From Oehlia diaphana (taxonomy: Eukaryota > Glomeromycota > Glomeromycetes > Glomerales > Glomeraceae), in contig QZLH01000014.1 of NCBI GenBank assembly GCA_003833135.1, positions 23,158 through 87,157 of the forward strand: 64,000 nt of DNA, read 5' to 3'. Each line of letters starts with the position of its first letter. The first letter of the stretch is position 1. Positions 1 to 12,042 of this stretch are shown here, in pieces. The translations under genes and the position numbers were made by a program. Below the pieces are notes generated by a model. That model did no database searches and was not told where the DNA came from. It was given only the letters and a program-made list of their open reading frames with translations.

Positions 1-93
1 AAAATGTTTCACTCTGTATTTTAAATCAAAAAAAAAAAAGATTTAGTTTTATTTTTTATTTTTTTTTTTTTTTTAAATAAAAATAAATCCTGG

Positions 94-133
<40 letters not shown>

Positions 134-138
134 TTTTG

Positions 139-169
<31 letters not shown>

Positions 170-175
170 AATTAA

Positions 176-221
<46 letters not shown>

Positions 222-280
222 TTTAAGATCTAAGATTTTAAAAAAATTAAAAAATTAAGATTTAAAAAAAATTAAGCTTA
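1..280. repeat. A/T homopolymer low-complexity tract
   Basis: The first 280 bases are almost only runs of A and T, alternating poly-A and poly-T blocks of 10 to 25 bases that can fold on each other. No gene is visible. The tract ends directly before the HMG-like ORF, so it may act as a nucleosome-poor promoter, but run lengths in such tracts are often wrong in assemblies. Confidence 0.8.
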
Positions 281-285
281 TAATT

Positions 286-639
286 ATGATTTCCTCAACC
301 GCTGCTGCTAATCAATTTATGGAACAACTTGAAAGAAGGTTTACTGTAAACAACACAGTTAGAGCCCCTTCTTTGGCTGGCCAAGACTTAAAATTATTTG
401 CAAAAACTGTACATAAAGAACTAACTCGCGGAAGCGGAAGTAGAGCTAGATCAAGACTTACAACTACGCAAGGAATAATGCGTTACCTTGTTAATAAAGA
501 GGCCAAACAAATTGGGATTTATAATTATCATCTCGCAAGCAATTTTGCAGAAGTATTGATGAAAACGGCCTCTGACGAGGATAAAAAACGATATAAAGAA
601 TTAGCAGGCCACGTCAATGATATATTCAGGAGTCATTAA
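286..639 (+). CDS. small HMG-box-like protein (degenerate)
   Basis: An intact 117-residue ORF with an ATG start, less A+T-rich than its surroundings, which supports real coding. Residues about 60-112 resemble the second half of an HMG box: a basic stretch (SRARSR), a region like the N-x-F/Y-x-x-x-R-x-x helix (GIMRYLVNKEAKQIG), then ASDEDKKRYKELAGHV, which fits the usual xxxEKxxYxxLAxxx end of HMG helix 3. The conserved Trp of helix 2 is absent, so DNA binding may be altered or lost. R. irregularis has many short MATA-HMG paralogues, and a clearer one lies 4.7 kb downstream. It has no signal peptide or membrane segment and is inferred to be nuclear. It could instead be an unrelated small helical protein. 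Confidence 0.5.
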   Translation: MISSTAAANQFMEQLERRFTVNNTVRAPSLAGQDLKLFAKTVHKELTRGSGSRARSRLTTTQGIMRYLVNKEAKQIGIYNYHLASNFAEVLMKTASDEDKKRYKELAGHVNDIFRSH

Positions 640-700
640 CCCTCGCCTCTTTCTTGGTAATTCTCTCCGTGGCTCGCAAAGGAGGGTTTTCTTTCTCATG

Positions 701-863
701 AAATATTTTCAAAAAGTTTTTCTTTCATATATATATATATATATATAATATTTTCAAAAAGTTTTTCTTTCATATATATATATATAATATTTTCAAAAAG
801 TTTTTCTTTCATATATATATATATAATATTTTCAAAAAGTTTTTTCTTTCATATATATATATA
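701..863. repeat. four-copy minisatellite (about 41 bp unit)
   Basis: Four tandem copies of a unit made of AATATTTTCAAAAAGTTTTT, then CTTTC and an (AT)n run. The AT run shortens from copy to copy. It lies just 3' of the HMG-like ORF and starts about 60 bases after its stop codon, so it may be in the 3' UTR. There are no spacers of unique sequence, so it is not a CRISPR array. Confidence 0.85.
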
Positions 864-1249
864 CTTCACGCAAAAGCAAGATTTAATATTTTGTTCTTTT
901 TATTTATTTGGCGTAACATCTAGAAAATTCATTTGAATTTGATTTTTTTAAAAAAAAATTGGTGGATTGATTTCGTTTCCAATTTATTTGGGTTTTTTTT
1001 TTTAGATTTTATTCTTTAAGGGAATCTGGCAAAATTCCATAGTTTACAAATTTAATTTTTATTTTTTTTTTTAAAAAAAAAATTGGCAAATTTTCCCGAT
1101 TTATTCCGTTTCAATCTATTTGATACATTTACGATAAATATATTTACGATAAATATATATTTATTAAATTATTTACATTCGAATATGTAACTTAATTTAT
1201 TGTGCGATTTCGTTATTATAATAAAAAAGTTCGTCATTTTACTTACAAT

Positions 1250-1382
1250 TATATAAAAAATTTATTCCGTGTTTTTTTATTCCATGTTATTTCCGTAAAT
1301 GTAAACATGGAAATTATCAAAGTTGCTTAGATTTTTACCGTAAACGGAGAAATTACGGATAAAATTTTTTACTAGGTAATAA
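1250..1382 (+). mobile_element. small MITE-like repeat, copy 1 of 2
   Basis: A block starting AAAAAATTTATTCCG and ending CGGATAAAATTTTTT, so its ends are imperfect inverted repeats. The inside contains TTTTTTATTCCATGTTATTT and a CTTAGATTTTTACCGTAAA stretch. The same order of motifs recurs at 53678-53857 in the opposite orientation, so this is a dispersed family. No coding capacity is seen. Confidence 0.55.
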
Positions 1383-2692
1383 CAATTAAATGATTCGGCC
1401 GATAAATAAAATAAAATAATGAAAATACTGGTCCAAAAAATATTTTAAAAATGCGTCCGAAGTGTAACTTTTGTATGACAAACGTGTCAATCATCCTATA
1501 TGTAAAGAAGAACAAAGCCAATTTATTAACTGTTTACTTTATCTTCAGCCCTTATTTGCGCGAATTCTTATTTTATACTAGCTAATCTTTTAATAATAAT
1601 AACATTCTCAATCTATATGCGTATAAATAGTATATTATAATATAATTATTTTTGGATTGTTCGATCGCAATATTCATTTTTTTAAAATAATAATCATATT
1701 CGGTTTCAACTTATTAATATTTATAAAAATTTCTTATACTGTATATGTTTAATTGATAAACTGATAATATAAGCATATATTTTTAAATTATTATAGTAAA
1801 GCTCTTATACTACGAAAAAGCTGCTCGTTGAAAAAAAAAAAATTCAGACCGAATTTACACCTATTTGAGCTGTCGTATTACAAGCACGTGAAGTTATTAA
1901 ATGATGTCACAAACTTGTGATATTAATATAATCTACTGTATGTATATTTATTTTTGCTATTAAATTGTGAAATTATAATATACACATCCTTTTATTTTGG
2001 CTTAAATATTTTACAATTAAATGTTCAAAAAAGCGAAATACTAAAAAAAACCTACTATATATAATACAATTAACATAAAAGCTGGCTTGAGTTGTAGCTT
2101 GAATTGTAGTTTTCCTCCTCTGAATCAAATTAAATTAAATTGGACTTACGTCCTACATTGCATTTGCTTTGCTTTCGACCGACTTTAGATATTGAGCTTT
2201 TGAAGTTCATAGTATTAAAGTAATGTTTCATATAATAATCACAAGTTGAAATGGGAGAAACGAAATGAACACATAAATGAGGTGCACAAAATTTACGGGT
2301 CACATGCTATTCTGTAATTATAAAACGAATTATAAAATAAATGATAAATTCCGGATAAATTCTTTAAATTTCAATTGGGCGGTAAATTTTGATTCAATAT
2401 TTTAAGCACGGAAATTACCACGGATATGACGCTAATGACTACCTACGCGTTTGTACGTTATATCAGAATTTTACTTATTTACTTATGATCCGGTTTATCG
2501 AATTTCACTGTTTTTGATTTAGCGCCTGCAATCCTGCAATTGTCTTATTCGTTGATATCCATGAAATAACAAGTATTTATTTCAAAAATAACTTTAGTTG
2601 AAATAAAATTTTATTAATTAAATATTATTATACCATAACATATAATTTTAATTTCTATCAATAAATTTAAACTTTTCCTTTTATAAAAAATT
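1383..2692. other. intergenic, nothing recognised
   Basis: AT-rich sequence with stop codons in every frame. No gene, RNA or clear repeat can be supported. It ends at the 3' end of the minus-strand pseudouridine synthase gene. Confidence 0.6.
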
Positions 2693-4674
2693 TCATTCAA
2701 TCAGAATATCAGATTCAGCATCAATTCCAAAAAATTCTTCTGACTTTTTCTTAAAATATGCTGGTAAAGGTACGGTTATTTCTATGGACTTTGTTAAATT
2801 ACCTTCTTTCGTTCTCCAATTCTAATTAATAATAAAAAATAATTTAATGTAAATTTTTATTCATTCCTTTTTTTACCTTTCAGAATCATACATAAATATT
2901 TTTTTCTTACATGTATGACAAGTCTATTCAAATGCAAATACATTGGTTCAAATGATGTCTCTGATCTCGTACCAGTTTTATCAATTTTATCCAATCTATA
3001 CTTATCATCTCCTAAAATAGGGGCTAATAATAAAATAATTTTAGAGAATTTTCTTCTTACATATAAATGATGATTTAATAGATAAGTACGAAATTTTTTA
3101 TACCTTTGAGTACATATGCACAATGCGATCGTAGCTGATGTTTCCTCCCTGTTTGAGGATATAATCTAAAAAAAAAAATTTTGACTTCTATCATAAGTAT
3201 CAACCATTTTGAAAACGTAAATCATATAATCACTCAACATTCTGATAAAATTCTAATTCCGTTATTACTTTTTTTTCAAAATACTGACCTGAGTAAAGAA
3301 TAATTGCCAGTTCCTGCAACTACCTGATAATATGTTATTGCAGTTTTACAATTTGCCATTAAAGATGATTCTTTATCTAAAAAAAATTATTATTGTGTTA
3401 TTTAAATAAAAAGATCAGCTGTTTTAAAACTTATTCCTTAAAGAAATAACCATTTTACCTAATATACAAGTGACTTTTTCAAAGGGTGGCTTACCGCCAT
3501 AACGAATAGGTATATTAATTTTGGTGTGTGATAGATTTCTTGGAAGAAATTTAGTAACAATAGCAACATACTATTTAAAAGAAAAGAAAAAAAAATTATT
3601 AATTTTGATAGATTAAAGAAAATTTGAATAAACCAAAATTATACCATTTTTTCTATTGTACTTTCGCGAAACAGGTGAGACAATTTTCCTGCTGCTGATC
3701 TAGTTCGACCAAGGACAAGAGCACCTGTCGTGTTCTGTATATATTATTGATATATATATTATTTAATATTAAAATCAATACTTTCAATGATTAAAAAAAA
3801 AAATTCTATAAATTATAAAACCTTATCTAATCTATGAACTAACCGCGGAGGGTCAGGATAATCAAACTGCAATGCTGGATAGAGAAAGAAAAATTAAAAA
3901 ATTCTGAACGTCTTTAGAATAAGCTGATTAAGAGATCAAATAATACCATGTAATAAACCATCAACATGTTTAAGCGTTTTCGGTCCACCTTTCATAGAAA
4001 GAATTAATTAAAAATCGTTAAAATTCATTTAATATAAAAATTGATTATATTTGTACCTTGAGTTGCAAGACCTTGTGGTTTATTAATAACTATAATTTCA
4101 TCATCTTTATATACAATCATTGATCTTATTGATTCTATTTCATTTTCACTAAAAGACTAAATAAATAAATCACGATAAAACTTAATAAAAATTATAAAAA
4201 TAAATAAATTTAATAAATTCTTTCTTGATCAAATAATGATATATACTTTAATTGCAAGTCTCGTGGGTCGAACTAATTTGGCTTCTTTATATAAATCTGT
4301 GCTTCTTACTAAAACCACATCACCAGGACGAACTTTATATGAGAGAGTCTTTGGTTTTTTTATTTGCATCTCATTACCATCTAACTCTTCATTTTCATGT
4401 GCTAGTGTTTTTAATTTTACCTATACGAAAAAAATCATTAGAATGAATAAAGTAATAAAATAAACTTTGGCAAAAATACCTCATTTTTACGAATTTTTTT
4501 TTGAATCGTTGAAGTTGGAAGATTTGTTCTTAAATGTAAATAACGATCAAGCCTCATATCTGATTCATCATCATTAACTACATATTCATGAAATTTAAAA
4601 TGACTATTTAAAGAGCTAGTAAAATTGAATTTTGAAATTAACGAAGAAGAAAACCATCGACAACATTTCAACAT
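2693..4674 (-). CDS. RluA-family RNA pseudouridine synthase, 11 exons
   Basis: Isomerises uridine to pseudouridine in RNA; a mitochondrial rRNA or mRNA target is likely by analogy with RPUSD3/4 and yeast Pus5. Exons read on the minus strand: 4674-4480, 4420-4247, 4156-4057, 3988-3947, 3874-3822, 3734-3645, 3570-3479, 3376-3289, 3165-3104, 3023-2911 and 2821-2693. All have GT..AG introns that keep the frame. The N-terminus (MLKCCRWFSSSLISKF) is basic and Ser-rich, like a mitochondrial presequence. An S4-like RNA-binding stretch follows (MRLDRYL...STIQKKIRKNEV). The catalytic domain has INKPQGLATQGG, the active-site motif HRLDKNTTGALVLGR (catalytic Asp in RLD), TGRKHQLRSH, and APILGDDKY followed by LHLNRLVI. 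It is a single-copy housekeeping-type gene amid lineage-specific families. The last donor (after residue His in LVIH) was chosen because it keeps the frame into the final exon. The family call is firm; the exact target is not. Confidence 0.88.
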
Positions 4675-5300
4675 TTTTTTTTAAAAAAAAAAAATGATTA
4701 TCGTATCGTTGCGTCACGCATTTTTATTGGTTATCCAATGATCCCAATGATCCAATGTAAAGTGTAACATGTGATTAATGATACGTATAGTAGCACTGTA
4801 AGTATGTTATGATAACTCCCTCGCAATTTCTTAATAATAAAAACTCCGGAAAATAGTTGATAAGCTATAATTATAATTTTGTGATAAATTAATTCGGCGG
4901 AATACGGGAAAATACTTTACTTTTTTCTTTCATGAAATCCTTTTTTAATGTGTCATGGGATTGATTCAAAGAAAACTTTCTTTTTTGAGATAAGTCACTT
5001 TATTCCTATGTACACAATAACGATGAATTATGTAAAATTCTTCTATAAACTTGAGTGACACACTTATGATCAAAGTTTACCGCATCAGGATTATAAGAGT
5101 GTCTTATTTTACTATGATTATTTTCTCCCCTTTTGCTCCTTTTGCTCACTTATTTCTCTAAGAAGGATAACAATTTTTTTTTAAAAAAAAGAGAGAAAAA
5201 AGAAAAATAAAAATCTATTAATAAAATTAAATAAACAAGTAAAATAAAGTTAAATTATTAAAAAAAACCATAGTTTTTTTTTTAAAAAAAAAAATATACC
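4675..5300. other. intergenic between divergent genes
   Basis: AT-rich spacer between the minus-strand pseudouridine synthase start and the plus-strand HMG gene start, so it should hold both promoters. It has poly-A/T runs just upstream of both starts and a CTCCCCTTTTGCTCC stretch near 5136. No further gene is seen. Confidence 0.6.
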
Positions 5301-5306
5301 GTGAAA

Positions 5307-5819
5307 ATGATTAGGCTTTATTATAATCAACAAGTTTTTTCAATCCAGGAGTTAGCAGATGCATTAGTTTCGAGGCTCGACAAAAATAGAATATTTCCTC
5401 CATTTTATTATAATCAACCGAATGATTTTATTGTTTCTACGCAACAAGGTCATGTTGTGAAAAGTAACTGCTTCTTTTTCTGTTGTAAAAATGTCAAGGA
5501 AGAAGCTAACAGGTTTGGAAACGGAAATATGCGTATTGTCTTTAAAGCTTCTGGAATTTTATGGAGAAACGCTACAGTTGGGGAAAAGAAAATTTATGAG
5601 GATTTATATACCGACGCAAAAAATGCGTGTGCACAGATAAATGCCAATACACAACCGGCTAATCCGCCCGTCGTTCAAGCACACATACAAGCGCCAGATC
5701 CTTTATATGACATGATTTCAAACATGTATAATACAGGTTTCACGTTTAATACAATGGAATCTGACGAATTTCCTACCATTCTTGATGAAGTAAATGGCCC
5801 TTCAACAAATTTCTATTAG
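5307..5819 (+). CDS. MATA-HMG-type HMG-box protein
   Basis: A 170-residue intronless protein. The ATG at 5307 is chosen because the open frame before it holds only GTG and one Lys codon. Residues about 53-107 fit an HMG box of the fungal MATA-HMG type: SNCFFFCCKNVKEEANRFGN (helix 1, normally RPxNAFxxFRxxxxxxxxxxG), then a Ser-containing turn, GILWRNAT (conserved Trp) and EKKIYEDLYTDAKNA (helix 3). The usual basic residue after FxxFR is replaced by CCK. The tail is Pro/Asn-rich and then acidic (MESDEFPTILDE), which resembles a short activation region. The expected role is a nuclear sequence-specific DNA-binding factor. In Mucoromycota HMG proteins decide mating type, but R. irregularis carries dozens of MATA-HMG genes, so no mating role can be assumed. 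There is no TPT or RNA-helicase gene beside it as in the Mucorales sex locus. Confidence 0.75.
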   Translation: MIRLYYNQQVFSIQELADALVSRLDKNRIFPPFYYNQPNDFIVSTQQGHVVKSNCFFFCCKNVKEEANRFGNGNMRIVFKASGILWRNATVGEKKIYEDLYTDAKNACAQINANTQPANPPVVQAHIQAPDPLYDMISNMYNTGFTFNTMESDEFPTILDEVNGPSTNFY

Positions 5820-8800
5820 TGCTTATTGTAGCACAACACATACTTACATTTGATTGCAAATATTAAAATGTTATGTAAGAGGAATTTATCTGATTATCCC
5901 TTCCATTTTCTCCCCTAACGGTTAAATTCATTTCTACGGTGTCATTAACTCAAAAAAGACAAAAAAAAAAGCCTTTTTCCTATATTTATAAATGCAAATG
6001 TTGGCTATAAAACTGATAATCAAGATATCTCCTGTTTCAGTTATCATCAGTAAGAGCTTATTTCATCCTCTATCGTAGAACATGTCAGCGTCTCTCTCGA
6101 CTCTCTCTCCAAAATTCGAAAACTATTAGTTATATAGCATATAAATATAATTAATCAATAATCTGTGGACATCGAAGCATTCCGTCACATCATCGTATCA
6201 ACTTACTCTCCTCCGGATTAGCTTTTGGTATAACTTCATTCAAGTGTCAAGATGTACTCTCCGTGGCGTAACTTTATTTGGAATTGCAAAACATTCAACC
6301 GGCTTGTAAATTCGAGCTAAAAGAATTCATTAGAAAATAGTATATTAAGATACTTTTACAGAAGGCAAGGGTTTCGTGAATTGTTAAACGAATATTAGAG
6401 CGTGGCGCAAGTCAACGTCAGTATTATTTCTATCGAAGTTAAGCGAGTTGTTCGAAATCACCTATACTACCATTTCCTCAGAAATTTGTTTCGAAAATCA
6501 CCAAAATTTCTGTTGGCTGTGTACAGTAACTATTCGATCCCTTCCGCCGAATTAAGATTACAATTAAAAATTTTCCGGGCCAAATCTTCAAAAGCGCTAC
6601 TTCGAATCCAAAGAAAATTTTTAATAATAATATTATTAAAACGAAAGAAAAAAATATGTAAAATTGTGGTTTTTGAGATATTCCATATAATGCTTGAAAT
6701 GCATTATATTGTGCAATATTTTATTCTATAAACGAAGAAAATTATTTGTTAATAACTTTATAGTATTATTGTAACAATTTATTTCTAAAATTTTACATTT
6801 TTTTTTTTTTTAAATAAAAAGTATTTGACATATAGTTTCTTATATGTTATTATTAATCATCTTTCACGAAATTCTTAACTTTTATATAATAGATAATCTC
6901 AAATGGGGAGAATTAGGGATTAACTTTATGGATTAAGTTTCTTTTTCAACTTTACGGATTATTCACGCAATTTCAAATTCTCAAATTTCCTCGTTCAATT
7001 ACAGATAATAGGATTATCAAATTTTTCATTTTAGAAATTTTTGGAAAATTATTTATTGTAAAATAGCGAGTGGTACTTTTTTTTTAATACTGTAATATGA
7101 TTATTATAGAATAAAAAAAGTTAAAAAATAGTAATCATAAATCTCTTTAAATAATGTGGGGCAGGAAAAATTATGAATAATAACTAATATTTAGTAAAAA
7201 AATTACCTAAGAAATTGAAATTTTCCAATCCTATATAATCCCATTAAAATCGGAAATGTACTGAAAATAATTTTTATTTGGGTAGATTGAAAGTAAGCGA
7301 TCAAGTCAAAAAATAACTTTGCGTTTAATTTTTTTTTAAAAATTCTTAAAAGCTATAACCACAATCCTCAAAGATAATTAAAAATTAAAGATATTTTTAA
7401 TTTTTTATGATTTCGCAAATAATAAATGAAAGAATTAATTAATAAATGAATAAAAGAGATAAATGAGAAATTTTTACGTGAATTACCAAATAAATAATAA
7501 ATATTTGTCATGAAAAGTGCGAATTTTTTCGTAAATTGTAATGAAAATTACGTATAATTATTAGAATAAAATTTTTTAAATAACTAATTTAAAATAAATA
7601 GAACCCAATTACATTTGAGCATTTTATTATTTTAAAATATGATTTGTTGTAATATGCAATAACGGTTACACAAAAGATGTCTCATGATTTATTGTGTGAA
7701 ACGATTTTAACTATATTTTATTTTCATATTATGAATAAACCGCTTTGAAAATCCTATTTTTGGTATCTCAAAGGACCATGACAGTAAGGAATTTTATCTC
7801 TTTTATCCTTTATTGTGCCAGGACTATGGATCCATTGACACTAGTAAGGGCAGAGAATCCTGTCTAGAAAATGTGATAAAAATTCATTCATTGTAACTTG
7901 TGAGTTCGGAGTGTAATACTTTTTTACAGGGGTAGCATAGTGTACTTCTTAGAAGTCCCTTTGGTAATATAAAATGTTCCGAAAATACACTGGAATGAGC
8001 CACGCGATCAAAAAAAAATTCATTTAGAAGAATAATCCCATCAAAATGGATTTTAAGTCCACAAAAGCTAATCTTGTGTACTCAACTTAAACCGCAAAAA
8101 TGAGGTTGCCGTCTAACGTTATAATATGTGATTTAATTTGACAACCCAACAAGACTTAAAAGTTGCAATTATACAATATCGGTAACACATATAGTAATAA
8201 ATAGTTTTTATACTTTAGTAGTAAGTCGACAATATCAGAAATTTTGTCTAGTGATTTTTATTTCTTTATTTAATTAATACAATATTAAACTTTTAAATGT
8301 TGTTCATTCTTAATACATGTTTGTTGATTTATAATTCACCGAAATCAATATTAATTTACACAGAAAAATACAAAAACGTGAAACTTACAATGATGATAAA
8401 AAGAAAGAATTATAATGATGTGCCAACAAAAAAAGTCATAAAAACAGATGAAGAATGAAAAGAAAATGAAAAAGAATGAAAAAATGATGAGAAACAAAAA
8501 ATAACAATATAGTGAAGAGGAATAACCAATGATAAGCAGCGAAAATTAATAAGAATCACCATCATAAAAAAAGGATTAGTTTCATTTTTTAAAAAAAAAG
8601 ATAAAATAAAATAGTAAGGAAGCAATGCCACCAAGCTGTATTAAAATTATCTAAAGAAAACAAGTGAATGTTAACAGTAAAACATTAAAAGCAGCAAAAA
8701 ATAGTGAAAAATAACAAAATAACAGAGAATGAAAAATGTGCTATTAGCTAATATCAACGTGACTTGCTGTTAAAAGTGCAGCTAACGTGCGATCTCAAGG

Positions 8801-9060
8801 GAATAAAAATGAATAATCATGGTTCTTTATTAATTTACTTATGAAAATTGTTGAGCAACATCAAAATCAAAATTTCAAATTTTTAACGAATATTTAAAAA
8901 AAGAAACTTCATTCATATATTATTAAGTATAAAAGAGTAATATAATAATTAATGAATAAAAATGTAAATTGTAAAGCCATTATAATTACAAATTTAAATC
9001 ATAACTTTTTTAATAATGTAAATATTTCTCAATGCAAACTTAACAAACTTACTAGTCACT
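5820..9060. other. long intergenic stretch without supported genes
   Basis: About 3.2 kb of AT-rich DNA. A 109-codon open frame at 6402-6731 starts with GTG, is dominated by Lys/Ile/Leu and matches nothing, so it is not called. Between about 7740 and 8130 the composition is less AT-rich, with a possible old repeat or transcript relic, but I cannot assign it. Some poly-A/T runs sit near 8590. Confidence 0.5.
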
Positions 9061-12042
9061 TTAATCATCAATTTTTTCCTTAATAGATAAGTTATTATTA
9101 TCGTCACCAGCTTCTTGTGTTTGATTTAAGTCAGCGCTCTCGTCTGTTTTAGCATTCTTTTTAAACAGGAACTTAAAAGCAGCACAGAGGATATTGAGGA
9201 GGATCAATCCACCAACACAAACTGCCATTAGAAATTGTATGATAATTAACACAATAGCCAAGGAGAAGCGAGTTGTAGGCGTGATTGTAATATTACCACC
9301 CAAGAATGGTATAAGAAGAAAGAGGACTATCAGACGCCCAGCAGAAAGTGTTATGTTAAAAATATTGGCCAAATTTCGTTCAAATGGTTTATAATAATAG
9401 ATGGTTATTAAGTACGCAAATTCCAAGATGACAAGACATGTTAATTGTGCAATTCCACTATGGTGACCAATTGCTACTATTAGCGAACGAAGAAACTGGT
9501 ATACCATAATTGGGATGACAAACCATACACGATCCTTTAAATAATCTGTATATAGTACACCAAATAAAATCTTGTATTTCCCATTCCACAGTAGATCAGC
9601 ATCTGTTTTAAAAGTGGACAAGACCTTGTAGATGCAGAAAGGAAGAAGTCCTACGGCAACTACTACGAACATTATAGACGCGAGCAGGAGTAAAAGCCAA
9701 CAGTCGCTGGATTGGGTCAGTTGATATAGAGAAAAAAGAGTAATAGGATAATACATCGTATTGACCTAACAATTATTATAGTGCCGTACCAATTTTTAAT
9801 GGTGAATCAATTGTATACAGATTTGCTAAACAAGTCACGAATCTGCAATAAATTATATTACTCACTACACGCAAAATAGCACCTTCGCATAACGAATTAC
9901 GAAATATAATAATAGGAATGATTATATAACTACTAATTTTAAGTAACAACGTTTAATAAAAAAAAACCAAACTTGACTTACCAAATACTATAAAACGCAT
10001 ATTTTTGTTGACTTTTTCAAAAATCTTTACTTTTTCTTTCATAATAAATGCTATAGCACCGATCAATAACATGATAATTAAAGCTACACCAATAGCTAAT
10101 AATAGTGCTACGAACATGACAAAGAATATATTACTATTTGGTATATGGAGTGTGTTTGAGTAAGATTCAAATCCAGTAGGATCTGGAAAATATGTTTTGT
10201 CTCCGTTGGTTATACTTGCAGTGAATAAGTGCTCTGGTGTTACATCAGAATTAAACCAAGGTTGGCACGTGTCAAACTGATTTAACGATGAGGTGCATAC
10301 AACGGGTAAAAGAGGACACACTAGCTTTCGCAAATTACTGGCGGCATTGGAAAAAGCTTGGACATTTATTCCACCACCTGTTCCTGTTGACCATCCAAAA
10401 TTAGAAGCAAATTGACGGTAACCAACTGGTAGATTTGGAAGTGTAAGCAATGCTATAGTAACAATCCACTGAGCGACACTTATAAGGTCATAAATGGACG
10501 GAGTTTGTGTTAATGATGAATTATTATACGAGGCAGTAGCCGTAGCACTTATAGGAATCAACGATGGTATGTTCCGATTTATATTATCATCGGTCGTTCT
10601 ATTAATGTCACTTATGCCTTCACCTATTGACCACCATTTCTTTGGGTAAATACTGTAATTTACTTCTCTTCTAAGAAATAATAATGAAGCGGATAAGAGT
10701 ATGAACGCTAATGCTATAGTCATTGAGACTCCAGCAATTCCATTCGAATATGCCGTGCTTTGGCTACCAATAGGGGCTGTAACACATCCTTTTTGGTCAG
10801 CATTTTGGAGGGTAAGTATTGCATAGGAACCAGTGCCAGGGACGTTGAAGAATGAATCTAAGATTTTTCCAGTTTAAACGTAAAGGTTATTTACCATTCC
10901 AAAAGTAATAACAAGCATCCAGAAAGCTTATACCAAAATAAATACCAGGAATTCTATCATTAAAGTTTGTTGAAAACTTATCTCTATAGGTAAATAGTCC
11001 ATTAAATTGTATAGGAAACATCTTGTATACAATATGTTTCGCATCAAAATAGACGAAAAATTTTGCTTTTTTTTTTGAAAAAGATTACAACTTCAATGCT
11101 ACATATACTTTATTATTAAATAAGAAATTAATAATCAGTACAATATATATTACAAAAATACCTTGACTTTGAAAATTTTCACCATTGCCTTCTAAATATA
11201 ATTCTATATTATTCTGCTCTTTTGAATACAAAACTCTAAAATCGTTGAATTTGATAGATCCACAATTGGCATATCCATCTGGAGTAATATCTCCAGTAAG
11301 TAGATTCCCGGGGTGAGGTGTCACAGTTGGCGTTAATAAAGGGCCAGTAGGATTGGAAGTGTCTGGTTTAGAAGTGTCTGGAGCGTCAAATGTGATTTTG
11401 ATTTTTAATTTCAAAGAGCTGTCGAAGTTTGCTTTGACAATCGCCAATAGTAGTCTTTGTTTTGGCAAATTCGAATTTAGTGATTTTGCCCCATTTCCGC
11501 AACCTCCGCTGATACAGGAGGCTTCTGGATAAGGAAAAACTTTACAGTTTTCAACGATGAAACATTCTGGGTGATCTTTCAAAGTTTTTTCATCTAACAC
11601 AAACAAGGATAAGGCGGAAGCATCTCCTTCAACAGATTCCCAGCTATATTCTAAAATGGCAATTTTTTTTCTTAATTTTTCGTCTTTGCTTGCATCAATA
11701 TTTATATTACCGTATTTAAATATTTATGATATATGAAAACTAATGTTCAAAGTTCACCTATTTTAGACGCAAATTTAAAAGCGGTAAAAACATCCCTTCC
11801 GGTGAATGTCACGAAATTATCAAAATTGTCATTGACTGAAAATGGCACTGACGATAAGGTTTGGTCAACCTAACATTTTATCATTAATAAATGTATGTAA
11901 TATATTAGTCAAAAGTCATAAGCTATTGAGTGAATATAATTGGTGGCGGTAAATTTTTTATTTTTATTTTTGTAAAACATACCTGAAATACTAAAAGTAT
12001 GATTGCGAAAAGTACCAACTCAAAAGGTCGAATATTCCTCAT
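9061..12042 (-). CDS. ML-like/TRP-domain membrane protein (FLC/Pkd2-type)
   Basis: A polytopic protein of the fungal TRP-like family (flavin carrier/Pkd2/Spray type), acting in the plasma membrane, vacuole or ER in Ca2+ or cell-wall homeostasis. The start at 12042 gives a signal peptide (MRNIRPFELVLFAIILLVFQ). Exons: 12042-11983, 11869-11758, 11683-11162, 11065-10895, 10857-9982 and a last exon through 9756-9061. The extracellular N-terminus is Cys-containing and ML-like. TRP-family signatures follow: SIYDLISVAQWIVTIALLTL, YRQFASNFGWSTGTGGG, a membrane segment near NSNIFFVMFVALLLAIGVAL, YYPITLFSLYQL, LFGVLYTDYLKDRVWF and IYYYKPFERNLANIFNI. The C-tail is acidic and Gln-rich. The junction between 9982 and 9756 is uncertain: a short extra exon near 9850-9880 may be needed to keep the frame. 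A broken second copy lies at 42355-44350 on the other strand. The family call is firm, the substrate unknown. Confidence 0.82.

Noticed and set aside
701..863. Regular repeats that could suggest a CRISPR array
   Set aside because: No unique spacers between the units and a eukaryotic context; it is a minisatellite.
286..5819. Mucorales-type sex locus
   Set aside because: HMG proteins are present, but no triose-phosphate transporter or RNA helicase flanks them; the membrane gene at 9-12 kb is TRP/FLC-type, not TPT.
6402..6731. 109-codon open frame, plus strand
   Set aside because: It begins with GTG rather than ATG, is Lys/Ile/Leu-rich as expected of AT-rich noise, and shows no domain.
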